Source: Clostridia bacterium (GTDB lineage Bacteria; Bacillota; Clostridia; Christensenellales; UBA1242). From it: a stretch of DNA of 57,696 nt. Below are positions 18,920-28,285 of this stretch, in pieces. Each line of letters starts with the position of its first letter. The stretch's first letter is position 1. The position numbers and the translations under genes are program-made. The notes beneath the pieces are model-generated. The model was not told the origin of the DNA. It was given only the letters and a program-made list of their open reading frames with translations, and ran no database searches. The stretch spans positions 1 through 57,696 of the forward strand of contig JAFVTW010000011.1 in NCBI GenBank assembly GCA_017503005.1, in the 5' to 3' direction.

Positions 18920-19600
18920 ATGAAACAAAGTAGAAGAAGAATTTTAAAAAAATTAAAGAAAAATGCAGCCATTAAGGAAGCACAAGAGCTAGACTACAAC
19001 AAAGACGGCTCTGTACAAATTCCAGTAGGTTTAAAAGAAGCTGGAGATTTCTTTCACCCATACTCTTACTTAACATACGAAATTATGAATCCTTCTGTAA
19101 AAGATTATATCGAAACATTTGAAGCTACCATACCTGCAGAAGACAATGTAACTGTAGACATATATACCGAAACTCAAACCACACAAGAAGAGAAAAAGAG
19201 AATTAGAAGAACAGTAAAAAGACACTATGCGGAAGAAATTGTTGCCGGTGAAGAACAACTAAAAAAAGAAACCGGCAAAGCAATTTGGTTTTGTGTGATA
19301 GGATTTATAATACTACTAGCAGAAGCTATACTATATCATTTCTTAGAAAATATGTATCTAGACACCATTCTAGCAGTAATAGGCTGGTTGTTCCTGTGGG
19401 ACGGACTAGAAGTACTACTATATGAAAGAGCTGGTATTAGAGCCCAGTTGATAAGGTCGTACAGACTACTAAATGCCAAAGTACATGTAAGAAACTATAG
19501 TCAAAAAATCAAAAGAGAATATGGTATAGAAGACGAAGAGGAAGAAGACGAAGAAGAAGACATTCCTCAAATCAAAACTACAGAAAAAGATACAAAATAA
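18920..19600 (+). CDS. Two-TM protein of unknown function
   Basis: 226 residues, not recognised. The N-terminus is strongly basic (residues 1-18), followed by a soluble part to about 118, two membrane segments (about 122-140 and 148-166) and a cytoplasmic C-terminal part ending in a Glu/Asp-rich stretch (205-214). Topology would leave both ends inside. It is a single-gene unit with a consensus promoter and its own terminator. The composition matches neighbouring genes, so it is not an obvious transfer. Confidence 0.85.
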   Translation: MKQSRRRILKKLKKNAAIKEAQELDYNKDGSVQIPVGLKEAGDFFHPYSYLTYEIMNPSVKDYIETFEATIPAEDNVTVDIYTETQTTQEEKKRIRRTVKRHYAEEIVAGEEQLKKETGKAIWFCVIGFIILLAEAILYHFLENMYLDTILAVIGWLFLWDGLEVLLYERAGIRAQLIRSYRLLNAKVHVRNYSQKIKREYGIEDEEEEDEEEDIPQIKTTEKDTK

Positions 19601-19628
19601 AAAGAACACCTATATGGTGTTCTTTTTG
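19600..19628 (+). terminator. Terminator of the two-TM gene
   Basis: An 11-bp stem (19600-19610 with 19616-19626), 5-base loop, then T run. It starts at the stop codon. Confidence 0.9.
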
Positions 19629-19744
19629 TCTATAGTGGCAGTTTAGCATAACATATGAAATATATATAATCTGTCCAAACAAGCTTTTATATGGGCAAAT
19701 TTGAGCTTTTACATATATTTATCTATCCAGTTATTCAAAACAAC

Positions 19745-19773
19745 AAAAAAGAGCGAAAATTTCGCTCTTTTTT
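19745..19773. terminator. Terminator of the Ig-lipoprotein operon
   Basis: A perfect hairpin, GAGCGAAA (19751-19758) with TTTCGCTC (19760-19767), flanked by A6 and T6. It is about 25 bases past the stop of the 1000-residue lipoprotein on the minus strand and can act in both directions. Confidence 0.9.
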
Positions 19774-19798
19774 GTTTATAAAACTCATCGTATACAGC

Positions 19799-22700
19799 TT
19801 ATGCTGCAGGTGTATATGGGAATAATTCCATCATAGCACCAAAGCCATTAGCCATATATACATTTAAGTATGTAGAACCAGTAGCAGCTTTTGCAAATAC
19901 TGCACCTGAACCAGCATCAGATAAGTCAACTCTGTTTGGATAGCCATCGCCTAAACCAACACTATAACCATTTGTAGAGTTTTCGAATCTAACCATTTCT
20001 GGAGCAGTTGAATTCATTTGAGATTCAACTAATTTTACTTTTTGAGTATATGCACCGTTAGCAGGGTCATAATTGAATGGTTGATCCATATCACCAGTCA
20101 TTACAATTGAACGGTCATAACCAAAGTATGTAGGATTGTTTGTATCATCAGCATCATAGTATGCTTCGTATTGAGCCTTTGTATCAAACTTACGAACAGT
20201 ACCACGAGTGAATACTGCTACTTCTTTGAATTCTTTTGCTCCCCATTTGTGTAATACAACTAGGTTTGTAGCATTTGGAATACCCTCATAGTTCTTTAGG
20301 AATGAAGACACACCTGCTGCTGTGAATGCTTGGTTTGCAGTAACAATTTGTGCAAATTGAGCTGTAGCACCAGGATATGTAGCAAACCATGCTTCTAGAC
20401 CATTTACATAACTTTCCATCTTAGAATTGTAAATGTCGATTTCTGGAGCATGTCCACCACTACCCATTAAGTAATGGAAGTAGTTTTCGCTAGAAGCACC
20501 CATTGGATGGTCTGGAGTACTAAATGCTTCGTAATCACCTGTTTGATGGTCTGTAACAATTACTGGGCCACCAGCACCTATAAATTCACAATCACCGATT
20601 ACAATGTTTGGAGTTCCCCAGAAATACATAAGAGAACTATAGTTGTTGTAACCTTTTGATTTTAGAATGTTTGTGTGGCTATTTCTTTCAGTACCATTAT
20701 TGATAATATTTGTCCAAGCCGCAAATTTTTGAGCAAAATCTGGAGCAGTCATATCTGTTGGGAATGGTTGAATACCTGTTTGGTCATAACCATATTCTGT
20801 CATCCAACCGATAAACCAGTCTTTGTTGATTGTATTAACTACATCTAAGTTTACACTTTCAGATTTTAGTAAGATAATTCCACCTGAAGCAAGTGGGTCT
20901 ACTGAACGACGACCATTACCGATAAAATATGTATCTTGAACAGTTAATTTACCAGTAGAAGATGTATGTACAGCACCATCGTTACAATTGATAAGTTGAC
21001 CACCTTCCATTTTTCCACCTTGAACTTTAAATAAAGCTGTATGTGTAGTTAAATAGCTATGTCCGTTTACACTATCAATCCAGATACCATTACCATCTGT
21101 ATCAGAAACAACTGAACGAGATAAACCTTTAACTTCTACTTCATTTTTATTATTTACTTTGTCAGCAACACTGATATCGAAGTAGTTACCATGGATATCA
21201 AATGTTTCGCCATCTTTTAGATAACGGAAGTAAAGCATATCATCATCACCAGCACCATCTTTTAATGAGCCTACAGGTTCTAAATTTGTTTTACTCATTA
21301 ATTCTGGATCAGCATCTACTTCTGCTTGAGTATAGAAGAATTTATCAGGAATAACATCATCTGTTACATGAATAGAATTTTGAAGAACTAAAGCTTTTGT
21401 AGTTACATTGGTAAAGCCCCATTCTTCTTTTAATTCTGTCCAAGCACCATCAATATTTGCATTGTCAAACAATGACAATTCTTTAGCTTCGTATACATTG
21501 TAACCATCAACTACATCAAATGTTAAATCGAATGATGGAGTACCCTCAAAGTAGTCTGGGTCAAAGTTTGTAGCAGATACTGTAACTTTGAATTTTTTAC
21601 CTACAGCTTCTTGACTAAAGTCAACACTTGTATATGTAGTAGCTTCTACATATTCTGTCATTTCTTGAGGAGTCAAATCTACAGGAGTACTATTTTCAAC
21701 TTTTTGAACTTTAACCTCTGTTTTAACACCCTTAATACCTTCAACAATATTGCCATCTACAACACCTAAAGCATTGATTCTAAAGTCAAATGCATTATCA
21801 TCACCAACTTTATGTGTTTTTGTACGATCCATAAATTCTGTTTCTTTATTTGCTTTTACAGCACTGTTACGAACAAATTCATCTTCTAAATCACTACTAA
21901 ATCCTGTAAGAATGATTTTTTGTTCTTCAGGAACTGGATTTACCACAATTTGTACATAGAAAACAAATTCTGTGTCTCTTAAATTGTTGTTGTACTCGTA
22001 TGTTACTGCAATTGTCTTTGTGCCTACAGTTGTTAGATCTAAGTTAGCTGTATTGAAGTCTGCAGCATCTAGTTCTACAGTTTCGCTAGTACCATCATCA
22101 TATGTGATTAAAGCAGTCGCATTGTCTAATCCCAACTCTGCAATTGTAGCACCTTCGATAACTGTATCTACGATACTACCTTTTGTAATTACAGCACTTG
22201 CAACTTCAACCACAGCATCTTCTGGGTCTGCAACTACATCGATTTTGATTTCGAATTGATATCCATCATAAGTAATCTTAAGTGGTTTGTCTTCACCTAC
22301 AGTAGTAAGGTCTAATGTAGCCATATTGAAACCTAAGTCTGCAGCTGCAACTTCTTTTTGTTCACCATTTGAATAATTAACTACTGCTACTGCATTAGTT
22401 AAGTTTAGTGCACTACCTACTACTACAGAAGTATTTACTGTACCAGCTTTGATATATGCAGATGTTACATGAGGTTTTACTACATCGATTTCAACTGCAA
22501 ATTCAAAATCACCATATTTTACTTTAAGTTGTTTATCGTTACCGATAGTACTTAAATCAATATCACCAAATGACAATTTGCTAGCATCTACTTCGATTTG
22601 GCTACCATCAGAAAATTTGATAACAGCTTTAGCATTGTTCAAATTAAGATCAGTTTTTGCTGAGCCACGATCAACAGTAGTAACAATTGTACCTTCTTTT

Positions 22701-22801
22701 ATGTGAGCACTAACAATGGTTGGCTCGCCACAAGCAACTAGTAGTAAGCTTGCAAACAAGCAAATCATAATAGAACTGACATATTTTACTAGTTTTTTCA
22801 T
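19799..22801 (-). CDS. Large surface lipoprotein with three Ig-like repeats and beta-helix-like body
   Basis: 1000 residues. Lipobox LVAC (Cys24) predicts lipid anchoring outside the cell. Three tandem repeats of about 85-95 residues follow (about 27-110, 110-192, 195-290), each with an xxAxI(K/T)xGT/S opening, a YSDGS-like turn, a DLxTxG segment and a closing VKY/ITY strand; this is the pattern of bacterial Ig-like group 3 (PF07523) domains. Another Ig-like segment (about 295-440) leads into a repetitive strand-rich region (about 440-780) resembling a right-handed beta-helix. No catalytic motif is visible. It is the last gene of the operon with the YwaF-ABC fusion, permease and small anchored protein. 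It could be an adhesin, a glycan-binding protein or the client of the exporter. Confidence 0.85.
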   Translation of the reverse strand: MKKLVKYVSSIMICLFASLLLVACGEPTIVSAHIKEGTIVTTVDRGSAKTDLNLNNAKAVIKFSDGSQIEVDASKLSFGDIDLSTIGNDKQLKVKYGDFEFAVEIDVVKPHVTSAYIKAGTVNTSVVVGSALNLTNAVAVVNYSNGEQKEVAAADLGFNMATLDLTTVGEDKPLKITYDGYQFEIKIDVVADPEDAVVEVASAVITKGSIVDTVIEGATIAELGLDNATALITYDDGTSETVELDAADFNTANLDLTTVGTKTIAVTYEYNNNLRDTEFVFYVQIVVNPVPEEQKIILTGFSSDLEDEFVRNSAVKANKETEFMDRTKTHKVGDDNAFDFRINALGVVDGNIVEGIKGVKTEVKVQKVENSTPVDLTPQEMTEYVEATTYTSVDFSQEAVGKKFKVTVSATNFDPDYFEGTPSFDLTFDVVDGYNVYEAKELSLFDNANIDGAWTELKEEWGFTNVTTKALVLQNSIHVTDDVIPDKFFYTQAEVDADPELMSKTNLEPVGSLKDGAGDDDMLYFRYLKDGETFDIHGNYFDISVADKVNNKNEVEVKGLSRSVVSDTDGNGIWIDSVNGHSYLTTHTALFKVQGGKMEGGQLINCNDGAVHTSSTGKLTVQDTYFIGNGRRSVDPLASGGIILLKSESVNLDVVNTINKDWFIGWMTEYGYDQTGIQPFPTDMTAPDFAQKFAAWTNIINNGTERNSHTNILKSKGYNNYSSLMYFWGTPNIVIGDCEFIGAGGPVIVTDHQTGDYEAFSTPDHPMGASSENYFHYLMGSGGHAPEIDIYNSKMESYVNGLEAWFATYPGATAQFAQIVTANQAFTAAGVSSFLKNYEGIPNATNLVVLHKWGAKEFKEVAVFTRGTVRKFDTKAQYEAYYDADDTNNPTYFGYDRSIVMTGDMDQPFNYDPANGAYTQKVKLVESQMNSTAPEMVRFENSTNGYSVGLGDGYPNRVDLSDAGSGAVFAKAATGSTYLNVYMANGFGAMMELFPYTPAA

Positions 22802-22861
22802 GTTTTTCTCCTTTTTGTAATATTTATATAAAGTAAGTTCTAGTTCTTACGATATACCATT

Positions 22862-23308
22862 TTAATAAGCCCATACCAGCACTGAGGTAAGAACTTTTGT
22901 GCCATCGGTAGATATTATATCAATATTTACCATGGCTTTACCAGAAAATAGAATAAGACCTGTTTCGTTGCCTTCGGCATCTTTGAACATTTCGATATGA
23001 TCTTTATTCCCTCTGATGTTGAATTCAACATCTTTTACTGTTGCATTATCTGGAGCAACTCTCCATTGTAATTGAAGCATTGTACCTGTAAGATTTACAG
23101 GGTCAGCTGCTTCGGTAAATTTTATTTTTATAGTTTTCTTTCCATTATTTTCGGTCACTGTGCAATTTTCATCAGTTTCGTTGAGACACTCGATATATGC
23201 AGTGTTTATTTTTTCGTTGTATATCTTTACATTCATACCAAACAAGTTAATGATAGGAATAGAAGCAATATATATAATAATGATAATAATTAATGTTGAT
23301 TTCTTCAT
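22862..23308 (-). CDS. Small membrane-anchored extracellular protein, unknown
   Basis: 148 residues: one N-terminal membrane segment (about 4-25) and an extracellular strand-rich domain that looks like a single Ig-like or similar beta-sandwich (KTIKIKF, TMLQLQWRV, DVEFNIRG, ILFSG, MVNIDII strands). Two Cys near residues 39 and 48 could form a disulphide. It begins 1 base after the stop of the ABC permease and ends 60 bases before the large Ig-lipoprotein, so it belongs to the same operon. Not recognised as a named family. Confidence 0.82.
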   Translation of the reverse strand: MKKSTLIIIIIIYIASIPIINLFGMNVKIYNEKINTAYIECLNETDENCTVTENNGKKTIKIKFTEAADPVNLTGTMLQLQWRVAPDNATVKDVEFNIRGNKDHIEMFKDAEGNETGLILFSGKAMVNIDIISTDGTKVLTSVLVWAY

Positions 23309-23309
23309 A

Positions 23310-24953
23310 TTACTTCTCCTTATAGTATACCTTTATTTTCATAATGTAGAAATATAGTCTTACCATAAAGAATATAATTCCTAATATCATAGCCTTAATC
23401 CAGAATGTTACAACACCTTCACCAATAAGTGCAAACACCAAAAATGCCATAAATGCAGATAGCAAAAATGCATATAATGTAGATTTTACTTCATTTGGAT
23501 TGTTTGTATGAGTACCTGTAGCAGCATATTGTGCTATTTGTGGATTCATAATATCTAGTTCGGCACTCCATAGTAGGTGTCCTAGGTAGAATCCTTCTAG
23601 ACAGAAGAACAGCATTGTACTATCTATCAAACCACTAGCATAAGTATCTAGTACAAACACTGTGGCAATTAGTGAGATAGTCATAACCACTGCATTAGGT
23701 ATAATTTTTGCAAACAAGGTGCTGTAGTATGACTTTGGATTGGTCTTTAGAAGATATGCAGCATTGCCATCTTCACTATAAACTCTAGCCATAGTTACAC
23801 TAGAACTTAGTAGTAGTAGCATAGTTACTAATACATTGAATGTAATAGTCATATATGCACCTTGCAATCTGGTATCCATAGCTCCATAAATTTTGTTTAG
23901 AAGCAATATTGCTATAGGCATACCGATTGCCACACCTAAAAGTGAGAATAGTTTTGTTGAATTTCTTAGGTACAACAAAATTTCAGTTTTAAGTGATGAG
24001 AAGAAACTAAATGTTCTTCTATTTACTTTGTGTCTCTCTTTGTAAGATCTCTTATACTCAAAAGGTGAACTTGCAAAGTGGAAGAATAATGGACGGACAA
24101 TCAAGTAACAAAGTCCTATAAGTGCCGCAATAGTACCTACTACACCTAGTATACATAACCATTGTTTGCCATATAGGAAGTGATGAGCTACACCATAACG
24201 GTATCCTACCACACTCTCCATTACCCAACTAAACGGAAGGAATGTTTGACTAAATACTGTCATAAAGTCTTGGATTTGCCAGAAGGTAGTTCCCCAACTT
24301 TCGATAATATTTAAGTCTGATGGAATCATATTGATAACAGATACGATTCCCCATACAGCTACTGCTATAATTCCTACAACAAGTATATATAGTAAATATT
24401 TGAAATTACGGAATATAGTACTTAAGAACATAGCAGGAATTGATAGTAGTGCTCCACCCATTACTGTAAGGCCTGTAATCCAAGTCATCGCTAGGAGTGC
24501 CCACAAATAATAGTAGATAGCATATCCATTAACCATACCAAATGCTACAAATACAGGTAGCATAAATGTAAGGTTACGAATAAATTCATATATGTAATAA
24601 ACAATAATCTTACTAAAGAAAATGTTTATTCTGCTAGTAGGCATAGTAAGTAACACTTGATTGTCTTTAGCATAATAAAGTGCTTTTACTAGTCCTACAG
24701 TACAGGTAAGGAAGGACAAACTAAGCATTACTGTAAACATAATAAGCAAGAATTTGTCTGGAATACCTGCACCTAAGCTGATAAGTCTAAGCATAGACAA
24801 TACTGACATACCAACATAAACCAAACCAGTTATTATTACAAATTTTAAAATGGTAAATATAGATTTAAATAAAGTAGCTTTCCAGTTAGCTTTAGGGTTA
24901 AAATCTAATTTATCCTTAAGTTGCATCGCAACTAATGGTATCAATGTTTTCAT
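23310..24953 (-). CDS. ABC exporter permease
   Basis: 547 residues with about 12 membrane segments. The opening MKTLIPLVAMQLKDK and the segment around ALYYAKDNQVLLTMPTSRINIFFSK match a clostridial ABC-2-like permease family (PF16949-type): the conserved region precedes the third membrane helix and is thought to contact the ATPase. Its ATG overlaps the end of the fused YwaF-ABC gene by 4 bases (ATGA), showing that the two form a transporter. The small 148-residue protein follows 1 base later. Confidence 0.85.
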   Translation of the reverse strand: MKTLIPLVAMQLKDKLDFNPKANWKATLFKSIFTILKFVIITGLVYVGMSVLSMLRLISLGAGIPDKFLLIMFTVMLSLSFLTCTVGLVKALYYAKDNQVLLTMPTSRINIFFSKIIVYYIYEFIRNLTFMLPVFVAFGMVNGYAIYYYLWALLAMTWITGLTVMGGALLSIPAMFLSTIFRNFKYLLYILVVGIIAVAVWGIVSVINMIPSDLNIIESWGTTFWQIQDFMTVFSQTFLPFSWVMESVVGYRYGVAHHFLYGKQWLCILGVVGTIAALIGLCYLIVRPLFFHFASSPFEYKRSYKERHKVNRRTFSFFSSLKTEILLYLRNSTKLFSLLGVAIGMPIAILLLNKIYGAMDTRLQGAYMTITFNVLVTMLLLLSSSVTMARVYSEDGNAAYLLKTNPKSYYSTLFAKIIPNAVVMTISLIATVFVLDTYASGLIDSTMLFFCLEGFYLGHLLWSAELDIMNPQIAQYAATGTHTNNPNEVKSTLYAFLLSAFMAFLVFALIGEGVVTFWIKAMILGIIFFMVRLYFYIMKIKVYYKEK

Positions 24954-27298
24954 TTATCACCCTTAGCCTTTTTACTTTTTTTAACTGGTTTTTCTGGGTC
25001 GTTTAATTTATCTTCGATTTCGTTCTTTTGTTTTTGAACCATCTCTGTTTCAAGTTTCTCAATTTTAGAAACATCTTGGTCAATTTTTTCTAGTTTCTTT
25101 TCTATCTTCTTCTCTAATTTTTTGTAGCCCTCTGGGTCGATTGTTTTTAGATAGAATTGTTCTAGTCCACAATCTTCTTCGATTTCTTTCATGGTCTTTA
25201 CTGTAAGGATATCACCTTTTTTGATGATAGCTATTCTATCACAGATAGTTTCTACTACATCGATAATGTGGCTACTAAAGAATACAATGTTGCCTTCTTT
25301 AGCATGTTGTCTCATACACTCTTTTACTTGGAAAATACTGTTTGGATCTAGACCAGTAAGTGGTTCGTCCAATATCCATAGTTTAGGATTGTGTACAAGT
25401 GCTGACATAATTGTAATTTTTTGTTTCATACCATGACTGTATGTCTTGATAGGATTGTCGATAGCTGTTTCTAATTCGAATAACTTGGTGTATTTGTCGA
25501 TAGATTTGGTTCTATCTTCTTTAGACACATCATATAGGTCTGCAATATAGTTGATATATTCTCTACCTGTAAGTTTTTCATACAAAGCATAATGGTCAGG
25601 AACAAAGCCTATGTTTCGTTTTGCCATAACTGGCTCTTTGTCTACATCAAAGCCACAAACCTTGATAGTTCCACTAGTGATAGGTTGAATACCTACGATG
25701 CTCTTGATAATAGTACTCTTACCTGCACCATTGTGTCCTAAGAAACCAAATATTTCGCCACCGTTGATTTCTAAGTTTGCATCTTTTACTGCATAACTTT
25801 TGCTAGTACCATATTTCTTTGAAAAGTTTATTAATTCTAATTTTGTTTTAGCATCTTGAGCCATTTGACTTCTGCTCCTTTCGATTTTTGATATTTCTAA
25901 AGCAAGTTTATCCATTTTGATTTTTCTATTTCTAGATACGATGTCTCCCATCATATCTGCAAAAGCATATCCTTGTTCGTACACAAACCACATCGCAAGT
26001 CCCAACAGTACATAAACTAAGAAGAACAATACCTGATATAGTGGGTGGAATACGAATTCAAGATCGCCTATATTGAATGCCCATGTTCCTTTAAACAAGT
26101 TTTGAGCCCATGTCCCTAATTTTTCTGCTATAAAGTCACTATTTGTAAAGAAGAAGTCTACTTCACCGTAGTTGCTAAACCAAGCATTAAATATAAGAAC
26201 TAGTACAAAGTAAATTCCAAAGCCAACCATAGAATATTTAAATTGTTTTAGCTTTGGTCTTTCGTACACTCTAAGTGCTACTATAAGTAGTGGCATAAAG
26301 AATGCAATATAGTGGTTTATATAGAAGTTTACTACTCTAAAGCTAAAAATGTTTGATGCAGCATCATAGTTTGGCATAGCCATAGCTAAAAATGCACCTA
26401 ATACATTGATAAAGTATGTAAAGTAAAATAATTTTTCCCATTTAAATATCAAACATAGTGGGATAATATACATAGCTGTATTACACAAGTGTATAGGCCA
26501 GTCAGTCACATTTGTAAAATCCATAAATTTGTTATTTATACTAAATGATAACAATGTACCTAAACTAATATATAGTAAAATACCCCTAATAGCTTCTTTG
26601 TCTTTCTTTCTAAGCAAGAAGTAAAGTGCTACAGGTAAGATAACCGAAATGTAAAGAATAATTCTGTGATATGGTGCAAACTTTGTAACTGAGAACACAT
26701 ATTTAGATTCTCCAAACAATGCTCTAATCATATACCCTGGCATTGTAGCAAGTAACATACCAACTATGTAAACTAGTCCCCACAAATCTTTAGCTTTGAT
26801 TTTAAAACAATCATTTTCAGCAAATACTACTGCACAGTAGGCAATTACCATACCGAATTCAATACCCATAAGTAGAGTTCTTACATTGAATCCAGTATAA
26901 GCATCTGCTCCCACAACACCAAGTGTCAATGTATCTACAAATACTGCACTAACTATACCTACAATCAACCCATAATACTTGATAACAAAAGCATATTTGC
27001 TATCTGCAAAGAATGGATACAATATAAGTAGTAGTACAACCGAATACATTGCCCAGTTTAGTATCAAGCTAACTGCTGTAAGAGCTGTATTTGGAATAGG
27101 TGAATTACCTAGAGCAAGTATAGAGTCTAAACTGTCTCTACCTAGCATAAACCTAAACAAAAATACTGCAGCAAGCACTAGCGATGTAGCCTTAAAGACT
27201 TTACTGTTTAACTTAACTCCCTTAAATCTAAGAATGAAGTATGTGCCTAATAGCAATAGCATTGTTGCTATCATGCTCACTATTTGAATAATCTGCAT
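24950..27298 (-). CDS. Fusion of YwaF/TMEM164-type membrane domain with ABC ATPase
   Basis: 782 residues. Residues 1-460 contain about 12 to 14 membrane segments; the second half of this region matches the TIGR02206/YwaF (TMEM164-like) family, best seen in FTNVTDWPIHLCNTAMYIIPL and the FTYFINVLGAFLAM helix, with a final FHPLYQVLFFLVYVLLG segment. Residues about 480-700 are a full ABC ATPase: Walker A GHNGAGKST (near 519), a Q-loop replaced by the FVPDHYALYEKLT segment, signature YSHGMKQK, Walker B LWILDEPLTGLD and the switch His in FFSSH. A Lys/Glu-rich coiled coil (about 705-782) follows. TMEM164-like proteins are integral membrane proteins, some acyltransferases; linkage to an ABC ATPase is unusual. 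It leads the operon with the permease and Ig proteins. GAGGGG precedes the ATG. Confidence 0.9.
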   Translation of the reverse strand: MQIIQIVSMIATMLLLLGTYFILRFKGVKLNSKVFKATSLVLAAVFLFRFMLGRDSLDSILALGNSPIPNTALTAVSLILNWAMYSVVLLLILYPFFADSKYAFVIKYYGLIVGIVSAVFVDTLTLGVVGADAYTGFNVRTLLMGIEFGMVIAYCAVVFAENDCFKIKAKDLWGLVYIVGMLLATMPGYMIRALFGESKYVFSVTKFAPYHRIILYISVILPVALYFLLRKKDKEAIRGILLYISLGTLLSFSINNKFMDFTNVTDWPIHLCNTAMYIIPLCLIFKWEKLFYFTYFINVLGAFLAMAMPNYDAASNIFSFRVVNFYINHYIAFFMPLLIVALRVYERPKLKQFKYSMVGFGIYFVLVLIFNAWFSNYGEVDFFFTNSDFIAEKLGTWAQNLFKGTWAFNIGDLEFVFHPLYQVLFFLVYVLLGLAMWFVYEQGYAFADMMGDIVSRNRKIKMDKLALEISKIERSRSQMAQDAKTKLELINFSKKYGTSKSYAVKDANLEINGGEIFGFLGHNGAGKSTIIKSIVGIQPITSGTIKVCGFDVDKEPVMAKRNIGFVPDHYALYEKLTGREYINYIADLYDVSKEDRTKSIDKYTKLFELETAIDNPIKTYSHGMKQKITIMSALVHNPKLWILDEPLTGLDPNSIFQVKECMRQHAKEGNIVFFSSHIIDVVETICDRIAIIKKGDILTVKTMKEIEEDCGLEQFYLKTIDPEGYKKLEKKIEKKLEKIDQDVSKIEKLETEMVQKQKNEIEDKLNDPEKPVKKSKKAKGDK

Positions 27299-27473
27299 AA
27301 TCCCCTCGAAAAGTGTATTTAATAATAGTTTTTGATTACATATATAAAAATATACTATAGTATTTAAATATATAAATAATCATTATAGTTGCAAATATTA
27401 GTTGCAATCTTTCCCTATTTCTAAATATTTAACCTTATAATACCCTAATTTTCTGTTTCCCTTAAAACAAAAA

Positions 27474-27505
27474 AGTAAAAGCCAAAAATACAACTTTTAC
27501 TAATA
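27474..27505 (-). terminator. Minus-strand terminator inside the gap
   Basis: On the minus strand AGTAAAAG (27501-27494), an 12-base loop, CTTTTACT (27481-27474) and a T run. It lies about 240 bases past the nearest minus-strand gene, so it would end either a long 3' untranslated region or a separate RNA covering the inverted repeat. Confidence 0.6.
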
Positions 27506-27540
27506 AGCAGCAAAAAAGGAACTTGATAGGTTTATTTCAA

Positions 27541-27655
27541 GTTTTGCACAAAAATATAAGGTATTTAAAGATTTTTCTTTTAGTCAGTCGTAGAAACCAG
27601 CCGTTTTTAGCAATCTTATATTTAAATATCTCATATTTAAAAAAGTGCAAAAAAC
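27541..27655. repeat. Long imperfect inverted repeat
   Basis: The left arm 27541-27575 and right arm 27611-27655 are imperfect reverse complements: both arms contain a TTTTGCAC element at the outer end and an ATATAAG/ATATGAG plus ATTTAAA element inside. The loop is about 35 bases. It could be an RNA hairpin, a small miniature-element remnant or a regulatory site. Confidence 0.5.
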
Positions 27656-27739
27656 TCGCCACCCATTTTGGTTCCGAGAAATGCTGCCAAAAGACTAGTG
27701 TAATCCCCTACTTTACACTAACCTTTTGATATTCAGTTT

Positions 27740-28180
27740 TTAACACAAAAATTTAGATTGAACAATATAAACTGCATGATAGTTTGCAGATTGTTTTTTA
27801 GTTAAAGAGAACTTTCTTTGTTTGTTTTCCTTTGATACTCTAGTCAAAGTTTTTACAAAGAATATAAAAACTAATGGTAGCAATACAAATGCAACCAAGA
27901 TTTTGATAATGATAAAAATAAAGTTAAATGATTGAAGAAGCTCCAACATTGCTTTAGAAGAAATAACTAGTTCTGTCAAACTTCTATTGATATTTGTAAG
28001 ACTTCTAACATTTAATGGCTCTAATAAAATACGAATTTCGTTGATTATGCCGTTTTCAAAACTACAAAAGGCAATTGCAGTTAATATTGCTAACTGCAAC
28101 ACAAAAATTACACCCTTTTTATTAAAAAATGCCTTAAGTTGAGCCTTTTTAATAGCCCACCAATTTTTCAAGCCTTGCAT
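27740..28180 (-). CDS. Two-TM protein of unknown function
   Basis: 146 residues: a basic amphipathic N-terminus, a first membrane segment (about 24-42), an extracellular helical stretch (about 45-83), a second, long hydrophobic segment (about 84-110) and a basic C-terminal tail. Not recognised. It stands alone: the enoate reductase upstream has its own terminator, so a promoter in 28181-28285 is expected. Moderate confidence that it is real, from its hydrophobicity pattern and positive-inside charge layout. Confidence 0.7.
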   Translation of the reverse strand: MQGLKNWWAIKKAQLKAFFNKKGVIFVLQLAILTAIAFCSFENGIINEIRILLEPLNVRSLTNINRSLTELVISSKAMLELLQSFNFIFIIIKILVAFVLLPLVFIFFVKTLTRVSKENKQRKFSLTKKQSANYHAVYIVQSKFLC

Positions 28181-28285
28181 AAACCCCTAAAATCCGCATA
28201 TTTTTAATTATACTTACACCTAATTTATCATATTTTTCCACTTTTTTCAACTTTAAAAAGCAAAAAAACTATTTTTTATTACAAT

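Larger units (their letters stand above)
27299..27739. other. 441-base non-coding gap with several hairpins
   Basis: The right of the gap lies beyond the 146-residue gene and the left is the leader of the YwaF-ABC operon. It contains very AT-rich sequence with a 12-base palindrome (27352-27363), a minus-strand terminator (27474-27501), a long imperfect inverted repeat (27541-27655) and a short hairpin (27697-27703 with 27713-27719). A 68-codon plus-strand frame exists at 27523-27729 but crosses the repeat and has no ribosome binding site, so I do not call it. Confidence 0.6.

Noticed and set aside
27352-27363. 12-base palindrome ATACTATAGTAT in the leader of the YwaF-ABC operon
   Set aside because: Short and in extremely AT-rich DNA, so it is likely by chance.
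27523-27729. 68-codon plus-strand open frame in the gene-free gap
   Set aside because: No ribosome binding site, odd composition, and it runs across both arms of the inverted repeat; non-coding structure explains the region better.
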